NCBI GenBank assembly: GCA_963675565.2
Contig: CAXXYD010000004.1
Span: 1-64,000 of the forward strand
Length of the DNA stretch: 64,000 bases
Source: JARRKU01 sp963675565
GTDB lineage: Bacteria > Desulfobacterota > Desulfobacteria > Desulfobacterales > Desulfosarcinaceae
Direction: 5' to 3'
Positions 50,127 to 57,195 of this stretch are shown here, in pieces; position 1 is the stretch's first letter; the number at the start of each line of letters is the position of its first letter. The notes beneath the pieces were generated by a model that did no database searches, was not told where the DNA came from, and saw only the letters and a list, made by a program, of their open reading frames with translations. The translations under genes were made by a program, and so were the position numbers.

Positions 50127-51806
50127 TCACCGCGTCAGCTGGCGGTACTTGATACGCCTGGGCACCCCGGCGTCCGAGCCCAACCGCCTTTTGCGGTCGG
50201 CTTCATATTCGCTCCAGTTGCCGTTAAAAAATACCACCTGGCTGTCACCCTCGAAAGCCAGGATATGGGTGGCAATGCGGTCCAGGAACCAGCGGTCATG
50301 GCTGATCACCACGGCACAGCCGCCAAAGTTTTCCAGCCCCTCTTCCAGGGCGCGCAGGGTGTTGACATCCAGATCGTTGGTCGGTTCGTCCAGCAGGATG
50401 ACATTGGCCCCCTCCTTGAGCATTTTGGCCAGGTGCACCCGGTTGCGCTGCCCGCCGGAAAGCGCACCGACTTTTTTCTGCTGCTCCCCGCCCGAAAAAT
50501 TGAAACGCGCCACATAGGCCCTCGAATTGACCAGACGGCCCCCCAACTCGATCTGGTCGTTGCCCCCGGAGATCTCTTCCCATATGCTTTTCTGCGAATC
50601 CAGCTCACGGCCCTGGTCCACATACGCCACCTGAACCGTCTCACCGATATGGAAGGCTCCGCTGTCGGGGGTTTCCTGCCCGGTAATCATCCGGAACAAG
50701 GTGGTCTTTCCGGCGCCGTTGGGGCCGACCACACCCACGATGCCGCCGGGCGGCAGTTGGAAGCTCATATTCTCTACGAGCAGGCGGTCCCCGAAAGCCT
50801 TGGAGACCTGATCGGCCTCGATGACGACGTCCCCCAGCCGCGCTCCGGGGGGAATGAAAAGTTCAAGTTCTTTTTCACGCTTCTCGCCTTCCTGGGAAAG
50901 CAGTTGTTCATAGGCATTGATTCGGGCCTGGCTCTTGGCATGGCGCCCTTTGGGCGACATGCGAATCCACTCCAACTCCCGTTGCAGGGTCTTTTGACGG
51001 GAACTTTCGGATTTCTCCTGTTGCCGCAGGCGCTCCTGTTTCTGTTCCAGCCACGAGGAGTAGTTGCCCTTCCAGGGTATGCCGTGACCGCGGTCCAGTT
51101 CCAGGATCCAGCCGGCCACGTTGTCCAGAAAATAACGGTCATGGGTCACGGCAATCACCGTACCGGCATATTGCTGCAGGTGATGCTCCAGCCATGCCAC
51201 GCTCTCGGCGTCCAGGTGATTGGTGGGTTCGTCCAGCAAAAGAATGTCCGGTTTCTGCAGCAGCAGCCGACACAGGGCCACCCGGCGGCGTTCACCACCG
51301 GAAATGACCTTGACCGACATCTGCCCCGGCGGACATCGCAGGGCATCCATGGCCATCTCCAGACGGGAGTCCAGATCCCAGGCATCCAGGGCATCCAGTT
51401 TTTCCTGAACTTCCCCCTGGCGCTGGATTAGCTTGTCCATCGCATCGTCGCTCATGGGTTCGGCGAACGCGGCGTTGATGGTTTCGAACTCCTTTAACAG
51501 GTCCACGGACGCCTGCACCCCTTCTTCCACCACCTGCCGCACGGTTTTGTCCACATCCACCAGGGGTTCCTGCTCGAGGTAGCCCACGGTGTAGCCCTCG
51601 GACAATATGGTCTCGCCGTTGAATTCGGTATCAACGCCTGCCAGGATTTTGAGCAGTGACGATTTTCCGGCGCCGTTGAGGCCCAGTACGCCTATCTTTG
51701 CGCCGTGGAAATAGGAAAGGGAAATATCTTTGAGAACGGGTTTTTTATCGTAAAACTTACTGACCCGTACCATGGAGTAAATGATTTTGTTCGGCTCGTT
51801 GCTCAC
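50127..51806 (-). CDS. ettA: ABC-F ribosome-associated ATPase (EttA)
   Basis: A 559-residue ABC-F protein with two ATPase domains: Walker A GLNGAGKSSLLK and GPNGAGKTTLFR, signatures ISGGERRRVALC and LSGGQRNRVHLAK, Walker B ILLLDEPTNHLD and VILLDEPTNDLD. The interdomain linker is rich in Arg and Lys (SSRQKTLQRELEWIRMSPKGRHAKSQ, given in part). The length and second-domain ending (SDAGVPRRIKYRQLTR) match EttA, which gates the 70S ribosome by ADP/ATP ratio. Cytoplasmic, single gene. Confidence 0.95.
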   Translation of the reverse strand: MSNEPNKIIYSMVRVSKFYDKKPVLKDISLSYFHGAKIGVLGLNGAGKSSLLKILAGVDTEFNGETILSEGYTVGYLEQEPLVDVDKTVRQVVEEGVQASVDLLKEFETINAAFAEPMSDDAMDKLIQRQGEVQEKLDALDAWDLDSRLEMAMDALRCPPGQMSVKVISGGERRRVALCRLLLQKPDILLLDEPTNHLDAESVAWLEHHLQQYAGTVIAVTHDRYFLDNVAGWILELDRGHGIPWKGNYSSWLEQKQERLRQQEKSESSRQKTLQRELEWIRMSPKGRHAKSQARINAYEQLLSQEGEKREKELELFIPPGARLGDVVIEADQVSKAFGDRLLVENMSFQLPPGGIVGVVGPNGAGKTTLFRMITGQETPDSGAFHIGETVQVAYVDQGRELDSQKSIWEEISGGNDQIELGGRLVNSRAYVARFNFSGGEQQKKVGALSGGQRNRVHLAKMLKEGANVILLDEPTNDLDVNTLRALEEGLENFGGCAVVISHDRWFLDRIATHILAFEGDSQVVFFNGNWSEYEADRKRRLGSDAGVPRRIKYRQLTR

Positions 51807-51844
51807 TGTCGCTTTTTCTCCTTATTGATCAATGTTTTTGCAGC

Positions 51845-52080
51845 AGTAAAAATCCGGGTCCAGAGGGCCCGGCTTTGGCCTGCCCCTGAAAGGGGCGTGC
51901 AAACGGCTGCCTGTTATGACTCAAGTGTCGAGTTACAAGTTGCCGGTTCCCAATTGCGATTCGCGCTGCGCGCGGGCCGGATCGTATAAATGGCAGAATT
52001 CCTCAACTCGCAACTCGCAACTGATCTTTTGCCTCTGTCTGTGACCTGGCCGCCAGGACCCGGTTTTACGATTCAATAAA
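51845..52080 (+). repeat. Dispersed intergenic repeat, copy B (best preserved)
   Basis: About 235 bp with imperfect terminal inverted repeats: GTAAAAATCCGGGTCCAG at the left and CCAGGACCCGGTTTTACG at the right. In between: GGGCCCGGCTTTGGCC, TGCCCCTGAAAGGGG, TTCGCGCTGCGCGCGGGCC, TATAAATGGCAGAATTCC, tandem CAACTCG CAACTCG CAACT, and GCCTCTGTCTGTGACCTGG. No ORF. Serves as the reference copy for the family. Confidence 0.8.
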
Positions 52081-52103
52081 TAGATGTCTGAAAATCGGCC
52101 GAT

Positions 52104-52853
52104 TCAATCGAAAAGCCGCCCCAGGAAATAATTCATCTGTTTGAACCACCAAGGCCAGTCGTGGTTGACATCTGGGCCCCAGATATCGATCCATGCGGGA
52201 ATGGATTTGTCCCGGCAGATAGATTCCAACCGACGGGTATCTTCAAGCGCTTCCTCATCCCACGCCCCCTGGCCGGCGCTGGCAACGATCGTGCGCTGGC
52301 GGTAATAATCCAGATACCACGATTCCCCGAGACCCGACAAGTAGTTCAAGGGTGAATTGTAATAGACCGCCTGCATGTCGTCGGGGCCCATACCAAACTC
52401 GCTGCGGTCCAGACGGTAGAGGCCGCTGCAGGCAATGGTGCCCTGAAACAGGTCCGGGTGCTTGAAAAAGAAATTGACGGCATGGTATGCCCCCATGCTG
52501 CAGCCATTGGTCATGGGCCGTGCTTCAGGCTGATTGCAGTGGCTGCGCACAAACGGCACCACTTCATCGACGATATAGCGGTCGTATTGCTCGTGGCGGG
52601 CATTGCGCCGGACCGGCGTCACGTCAAAATTGTACCACGACTCGGCGTCGATGCTGTCCACGCAATACAGTTTGATTCGGCCGTTGTCGATGAATTCCGA
52701 TATGGCCGAAACCATGCCCATGCCTTCATAGTCGAAATAGCGGCCCCGAGAGCAGGGAAAAACGATGAACGGCGCGCCCCAGTACCCATAGACCTTCATT
52801 GCCATATCACGGCCAAGATTCGGGCTGTGCCAGAAATGCTCTTCAATATGCAT
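52104..52853 (-). CDS. Esterase-family alpha/beta hydrolase
   Basis: A 249-residue protein of the putative-esterase (PF00756-like) type. The nucleophile elbow GCSMGAYHAV, an oxyanion-region FPCSRGRYFDYE and a late HDWPWW with the catalytic His are visible. No signal peptide. Its ATG directly follows the stop of the ATP-grasp gene (TGAATG), so the two proteins are made together and may act on one pathway. Confidence 0.88.
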   Translation of the reverse strand: MHIEEHFWHSPNLGRDMAMKVYGYWGAPFIVFPCSRGRYFDYEGMGMVSAISEFIDNGRIKLYCVDSIDAESWYNFDVTPVRRNARHEQYDRYIVDEVVPFVRSHCNQPEARPMTNGCSMGAYHAVNFFFKHPDLFQGTIACSGLYRLDRSEFGMGPDDMQAVYYNSPLNYLSGLGESWYLDYYRQRTIVASAGQGAWDEEALEDTRRLESICRDKSIPAWIDIWGPDVNHDWPWWFKQMNYFLGRLFD

Positions 52854-54020
52854 TCAGTTGTCCTCCGCGTCCTGAATATAGGCGGTTATGGCTTTAATCT
52901 CCGCAAGATCTTCAGAACGGAAGATATACCCAACGTCCCCCAGTGCGCTGCTGAAAACGCCGGGTACCTTAGCCACCTGAACAATTTGTCGGCCATAGCG
53001 GCCCATGATCTGTTCGTGGCTGTTGCAGTAGCTGTACCGGTTTTTGCGGCTGGCATAGCAGCAATGGTATTTACGCTCAAATACCATTTGCGTGCCGCCG
53101 TTGACCATAATTTCCGCCCAGGCCCTGTAGATATCGATATCTCCAGCGTAGTTGAACATGTCGGTGGTATAGCCGCCCGGCGGGCGCATGTTGACTTCCA
53201 GGGCCACAAAATTTTCCGGCGCGGTCTGGAAAAATTCGATGTGAAAAAAGCGCTCCTTGACGGCAAAGGCTTCCACGCACCGCCGGCCCAGCTTTTCCAA
53301 TTGCGGCGGAATATCGCGCAGGGAGTAATAACTGACATGCCGTTGCTGGTTGACGGTCTCCATAATACCCTGGCTATAGGTATGGGCGGTATGGAAAACA
53401 ATACGGCCATGCCCGTCGGTGAGCCCATCGAATGAATAAATGGGTCCGTCGACAAACGCTTCCATAATGTATTCCACGTTCGGCTTGTTGCGGAAAAATT
53501 CATCCAGATCCGCTTCGCGGTCCAGTCGGAATGTATCCAGCGCACCCACCCCTGTGTCCGGTTTGGCCACAACCGGGTAACCGGTCTCGGCGACGAAGGA
53601 CCGGGCGTCGGCTTCGGACCGGACGACCCGGCCGGCCGCAACGGGAACACCGGCCGCTTTGAATTTGACTTTCATGTGCGACTTGCGCCGGATGGCATCG
53701 ATGCCGTCCCCGCGCACCCCGGAAATATTGAAATCGTCGCGAAGGGCGGCCTCGACCCCCAGCCAGTGCTCGTTGAGCGAATCCAGGCGGTGGATCTTGC
53801 CGTATCGGTGGGTGAAATACCCCATGGCGCGCACCAGTGCATCATAATCACCCATGTTTTCGACACGATAATATGCCGTCAGCGCGCCGCGCACCTCGGA
53901 ATCGAGCTGTTCATAGGCCGCATCGGCAATCCCCAGCACATTGGCGCCCGCATTCTTGAGCTCGAGGCAAAACCGATGGTAGTGATGCGGAAAATGGGGC
54001 GAAATGAAAACGACATTCAT
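52854..54020 (-). CDS. ATP-grasp carboxylate-amine ligase-like protein
   Basis: A 388-residue ATP-grasp enzyme: NVVFISPHFPHHYHRFCLELK N-terminal domain, MKVKFKAAGVPVAAG, GYPVVAKPDTGVGALDTFRL (ATP-binding Lys), YIMEAFVDGPIYSFDGL and VALEVNMRPPGGYTTDM (Mg-binding Glu and Asn). It joins a carboxylate, via an acyl-phosphate, to an amine or thiol; the substrate is unknown. The start at 54020 is used; the longer frame would need a TTG codon. Translationally coupled to the esterase gene. Confidence 0.87.
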   Translation of the reverse strand: MNVVFISPHFPHHYHRFCLELKNAGANVLGIADAAYEQLDSEVRGALTAYYRVENMGDYDALVRAMGYFTHRYGKIHRLDSLNEHWLGVEAALRDDFNISGVRGDGIDAIRRKSHMKVKFKAAGVPVAAGRVVRSEADARSFVAETGYPVVAKPDTGVGALDTFRLDREADLDEFFRNKPNVEYIMEAFVDGPIYSFDGLTDGHGRIVFHTAHTYSQGIMETVNQQRHVSYYSLRDIPPQLEKLGRRCVEAFAVKERFFHIEFFQTAPENFVALEVNMRPPGGYTTDMFNYAGDIDIYRAWAEIMVNGGTQMVFERKYHCCYASRKNRYSYCNSHEQIMGRYGRQIVQVAKVPGVFSSALGDVGYIFRSEDLAEIKAITAYIQDAEDN

Positions 54021-54160
54021 GACAAATTCCAATCATTGACTGAAATAGTGAAACCCGGAACCCGGTTCCTGAAAAATATTACCGCTAAACGGTATCTCAC
54101 CGTGCATTCATGGGCCATCATAAGCATTCAAATAAAAATGGCCAGAGATCATTGAAAAAC

Positions 54161-54244
54161 AAAAAAGAGGGACGGGGATGATTTTATGCGTTTCCTCTAA
54201 AAGCAGAAAAGAAACGCATAAAATCATCCCCGTCCCTCTTTTTT
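54161..54244. repeat. Perfect 34-bp inverted repeat (REP/IS200-type palindrome or bidirectional terminator)
   Basis: The arms 54161-54194 and 54211-54244 are exact complements, beginning AAAAAAGAGGGACGGGGATG and continuing ATTTTATGCGTTTC, around a 16-base loop. Outer A/T runs make it a good bidirectional terminator between the divergently arranged ATP-grasp and parA genes. The GGGACGGGGATGATTTTATGC type of sequence resembles palindromes associated with REP-associated tyrosine transposases; that link is from memory. Confidence 0.8.
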
Positions 54245-54282
54245 GGGGTTGTTTTTTGCAGGAGAATAGAATAATGTACGAA

Positions 54283-54315
54283 CAGAATATTTCGTATATA
54301 GTGTATATTCTTCTG
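54283..54315. promoter_or_regulatory. AT-rich imperfect palindrome before parA
   Basis: CAGAATATTTCGTATATAG followed by TGTATATTCTTCTG forms an imperfect dyad (AGAATAT against ATATTCT) 56 bp before the parA start. It is a candidate operator or centromere-like site for the ParA/partner pair. Evidence is positional only. Confidence 0.4.
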
Positions 54316-54370
54316 TAGAAACATGAGTGCTGGATGTTGATTCAACCAACTGATTATTAAGGCTTTTGAT

Positions 54371-55165
54371 ATGCGAAAAATTGCCGTGGCCATGGCCAAG
54401 GGGGGAGTTGGAAAAACCACCACCGCCGTCAACCTGGCCCATGTACTGGCCCTTGAGGGTAAGCGCGTCCTGCTGGTGGACTGCGACACCCAGTCCCAGG
54501 TGTCCAAATTCCTGGGGGTCCAACCGACCTATGGCATGTATGAATTCGTCACCGGAAAAGACCGTAATCAGAACCCTGTGGCCAAAAAAGACGCCGTCTT
54601 TGCCGCACGCGAGAACCTGTGGATCCTGGATGGCGGCATCCGCCTGGTGGAGCTGAAAAACTGGCTGGGGGAACAGCCCCCTGCCCACCGTCATGAATAC
54701 CTGCGCCGCACCCTGGTGCCCAAAGGCGACAGCCTCGATTTTATTATCTTCGACTGTGCGCCCGGATGGGATGTGCTCAGCGTCAATGTTCTCATGGCCA
54801 CCGAAGAAGTGCTCTGCCCAGTGGCCCTGCAGGGGCCCTCGCTGGAAGGGTTGAAAACCTTTTTCAGCTACTTGATATCGACCCAGAAACAGAACACCCG
54901 GCTGGCGCTAAAATATGTGCTGCCGACCCTGTTCGACCGCCGCACCCGCCAGAGCTTCGACATCCATCGAAAGCTCAAGCGGCTGTTCACCAAACAAATT
55001 TGCGAGCCTATTCGCTACAATGTGCGCCTTTCCGAGGCGGCTACAGCAGGCCAATCCATTTTTGAATTTTCCGGCAGCGCTACCGGCGCTGAGGATTATC
55101 GCAAACTTTCAGGGAGAGTGATCGATGAAGGCATCCGAGCAGAACAAGTCCCCCGATTTTTTTGA
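54371..55165 (+). CDS. ParA-family ATPase
   Basis: A 264-residue partition-type ATPase: MRKIAVAMAKGGVGKTTTAVNLA (deviant Walker A at 10-17), VLLVDCDTQSQVSKFLGV and FIIFDCAPGWDVLSVNVL (Walker B). No N-terminal HTH, so type Ib-like. Its partner gene overlaps its 3' end by 41 bp. Solitary ParA systems on chromosomes position protein clusters or derive from plasmids; no plasmid replication gene is nearby. Confidence 0.9.
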   Translation: MRKIAVAMAKGGVGKTTTAVNLAHVLALEGKRVLLVDCDTQSQVSKFLGVQPTYGMYEFVTGKDRNQNPVAKKDAVFAARENLWILDGGIRLVELKNWLGEQPPAHRHEYLRRTLVPKGDSLDFIIFDCAPGWDVLSVNVLMATEEVLCPVALQGPSLEGLKTFFSYLISTQKQNTRLALKYVLPTLFDRRTRQSFDIHRKLKRLFTKQICEPIRYNVRLSEAATAGQSIFEFSGSATGAEDYRKLSGRVIDEGIRAEQVPRFF

Positions 55166-55418
55166 AGACCATGACCTGGACCCTCTGACGACGGCGGTCG
55201 GCCAAAAAAACGCCCCCCTGAAATCCCCGGCCAAGAAGAAAGCCGGATTCTATTTGCCCGAACCGCTGCTGGAGCGTTTCAACCGTCGTTTCCATCAAAT
55301 GAAGCTGGATGGCGTAGCCATTGAAAACAAATCCGCCCTGGTGGAAATTGCCCTCGCATTCGCTCTGGACGACCTTGATCGGGGTGAACAGAGCAAGCTG
55401 GCTTCGGCGCTGAAATAA
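55125..55418 (+). CDS. Small DNA-binding partner of ParA (ribbon-helix-helix-like)
   Basis: A 97-residue protein with an unstructured acidic N-terminus and a C-terminal half KKAGFYLPEPLLERFNRR ... NKSALVEIALAFALDDL that fits a ribbon-helix-helix fold (strand, helix, N-cap Lys-Ser, helix). It starts 41 bp inside the parA gene in another frame, so the two are tightly coupled. Most likely the ParB-like centromere-binding protein. Confidence 0.7.
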   Translation: MKASEQNKSPDFFEDHDLDPLTTAVGQKNAPLKSPAKKKAGFYLPEPLLERFNRRFHQMKLDGVAIENKSALVEIALAFALDDLDRGEQSKLASALK

Positions 55419-55808
55419 AGATCATGGGCGCTGACTTAACTGATATTCATTTTGTGGAAACGGCGCCATTTCCCGCCGGCGAACGTATACATTAAGTTAC
55501 ATCCATCCGGTTTTAATCTATTAAATTGCACAATGGAAAGCCCCCGCGAAAACCGCAAGCCCTTTTCATCCTATCGCTGAATGCCTGTAGCGCGCAAATT
55601 CATCCCCGGCTGGGGTTCTGGGCTTCACGTTGGGAGATTGTTTAATTTTCTATAATTTCAAAAAGTTACTTAACGTGAACCGGGACGCCGCCATTTAGCA
55701 GGCGGCATTTTGTCCGTGCATCAATACACATTGGTCTTAAATTTTAGGCGATTTGGCCCTTTTCTTGCTTTTCAACGTGGAAACGCGATTTTTTGACGGT
55801 GATGGGCA
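55419..55808. other. Intergenic region with hairpins
   Basis: About 390 bp without a gene. It contains a GCCGCC-ATTTAGCA-GGCGGC hairpin followed by ATTTT (55687-55711), which may end the parA operon, and an 8-bp inverted pair TTCACGTT (55624-55631) and AACGTGAA (55672-55679). No known riboswitch was recognised. Confidence 0.4.
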
Positions 55809-56588
55809 ATGACAAGGGGATGGCATCAAATCGAACGCCTGGCCATGCTGCTGGCCCTGGTGGCGGTGCTTGCGGCCTGCAGCGCCGGATACCGCCTGCA
55901 GCGATCCAATGGTGTCGAGACCCTTTACCGTGTGGATAAGAACGGTCGGGCAACCGTGGTCTATGTGGTGAATGAGAACGGGACCGTGACCGTGCTGGAC
56001 GAAAACGATCCCGTGGCCAAACGGTATCTGGCCAACTATCAGGTGCAACAGCAAGTCGAGACTTATCTGGATAAACTGCAGGCCCAAAAAAAGGATCGCG
56101 ACAAAAGCAACGAAGCGGCAGACCAGTTGCGCATCCGGCGGATCAAAGCGGCCCCCAAAAGAGGCGATCTCGATCCAATTTTCGTCATGGTGCACGAACC
56201 GGCACTGGGGCCGAAAATGGCGGGAAACGCTAAAGATGCAAAACAAACCCGTCAGCGCATGCAGAAATTTATCGCTGAAAAAATCAATGCGGACCAGACC
56301 ATTCGCGTCACATCACGCATGGCGGATGTGGATATTTTCCCGCAAAGCTATTTTGCGGAAACCAGGGCATTCAACACACAAACCCGCAGGATGGTCAAGG
56401 TGAAGGCGTTTCATTTCAAGGTCGATATCCAATCAAAATATCTTCCCGAAGACCATTATATCATCGAGGAGTCCGGGCACTGGTTTGAAAATGAACAGGT
56501 CATCCTGCGGGCCACGCTGCGGGCCGGCAAAATTATCAGAACCATGATCGGGCCCAACATCCCTGCCGAGCGGTACAAGTATCTGTAA
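55809..56588 (+). CDS. Putative lipoprotein, uncharacterised
   Basis: A 259-residue protein with a lipoprotein signal peptide (LAMLLALVAVLAACSAG; LAAC lipobox, Cys at about 23). After it come YRVDKNGRATVVYVVNENGTVTVLDEND, a charged coiled-coil-like helix (VQQQVETYLDKLQAQKKDRDKS) and a mixed alpha/beta domain with repeated ITSRMADVD-type strands. No family recognised. Probably anchored to the outer membrane, facing the periplasm. Confidence 0.7.
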   Translation: MTRGWHQIERLAMLLALVAVLAACSAGYRLQRSNGVETLYRVDKNGRATVVYVVNENGTVTVLDENDPVAKRYLANYQVQQQVETYLDKLQAQKKDRDKSNEAADQLRIRRIKAAPKRGDLDPIFVMVHEPALGPKMAGNAKDAKQTRQRMQKFIAEKINADQTIRVTSRMADVDIFPQSYFAETRAFNTQTRRMVKVKAFHFKVDIQSKYLPEDHYIIEESGHWFENEQVILRATLRAGKIIRTMIGPNIPAERYKYL

Positions 56589-56690
56589 TTGGGATCCTTC
56601 TGCGGCAATGCGAAAAGGCAAGCCCCCGCAACGGCACGGCTCCGGGGCGGAGATAAACCCCGCCACCAGATCGGATGCGGCCGATATCGC

Positions 56691-57107
56691 TTACTGCATC
56701 TTGCCCATGGAGTTGGCCAGGCGTTGCTGGGCGGCCTGAACTTCGGGGTCCTGCATGTACTTCATGGCCTTCATGAATGATCCGGCCATCCGCTGGGCCA
56801 GGTTTTCAGTCTTTTCGGTCAATGGTTTCAGCTCTTCGGGTATTTTGGCCCGATCTTTCCATTCGGGGTATTTTTGGGCAAGCGCCTTCATTTTGGGTGC
56901 CAATTTTTCAATCTTATCGGCGTAGGTATTGATTGCCTTGGCCATGTCAGAGCCGCTTTCCGCTTTGTCGATACCATCAAGGTAAGTTTCCATGGCATCC
57001 ACAAACGATGTATTCACTTCGATGGCCTCACTGTACTTGCTTCCGCCGCATGCCAACATGGACAATACAGCCACCAAAACCAATCCTGCCAACAGTTTTC
57101 TTTGCAT
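56691..57107 (-). CDS. Small helical lipoprotein
   Basis: A 138-residue protein with a lipoprotein signal (LLAGLVLVAVLSMLACGGS; Cys at about 19) and an all-helical rest, reminiscent of a helical bundle (AMETYLDGIDKAESGSDMAKAINTYADKIEKLAPK, given in part). The start at 57107 follows AAGGAGAACCGA; the longer frame to 57188 is rejected. Located 88 bp after the Lon-like protease start-to-stop unit on the same strand. Function unknown. Confidence 0.8.
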   Translation of the reverse strand: MQRKLLAGLVLVAVLSMLACGGSKYSEAIEVNTSFVDAMETYLDGIDKAESGSDMAKAINTYADKIEKLAPKMKALAQKYPEWKDRAKIPEELKPLTEKTENLAQRMAGSFMKAMKYMQDPEVQAAQQRLANSMGKMQ

Positions 57108-57195
57108 TCGGTTCTCCTTATCGGTTTGATATTCATACGCACGGGGCGTGCTGCCGCGCGTGACAGCACGTCCGAGCAAATTCTGCAAGCGATTC

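Noticed and set aside
55737..56246. 169-codon minus-strand frame over the lipoprotein gene
   Set aside because: The plus strand has a convincing lipobox and coherent protein; the antisense frame has no support.
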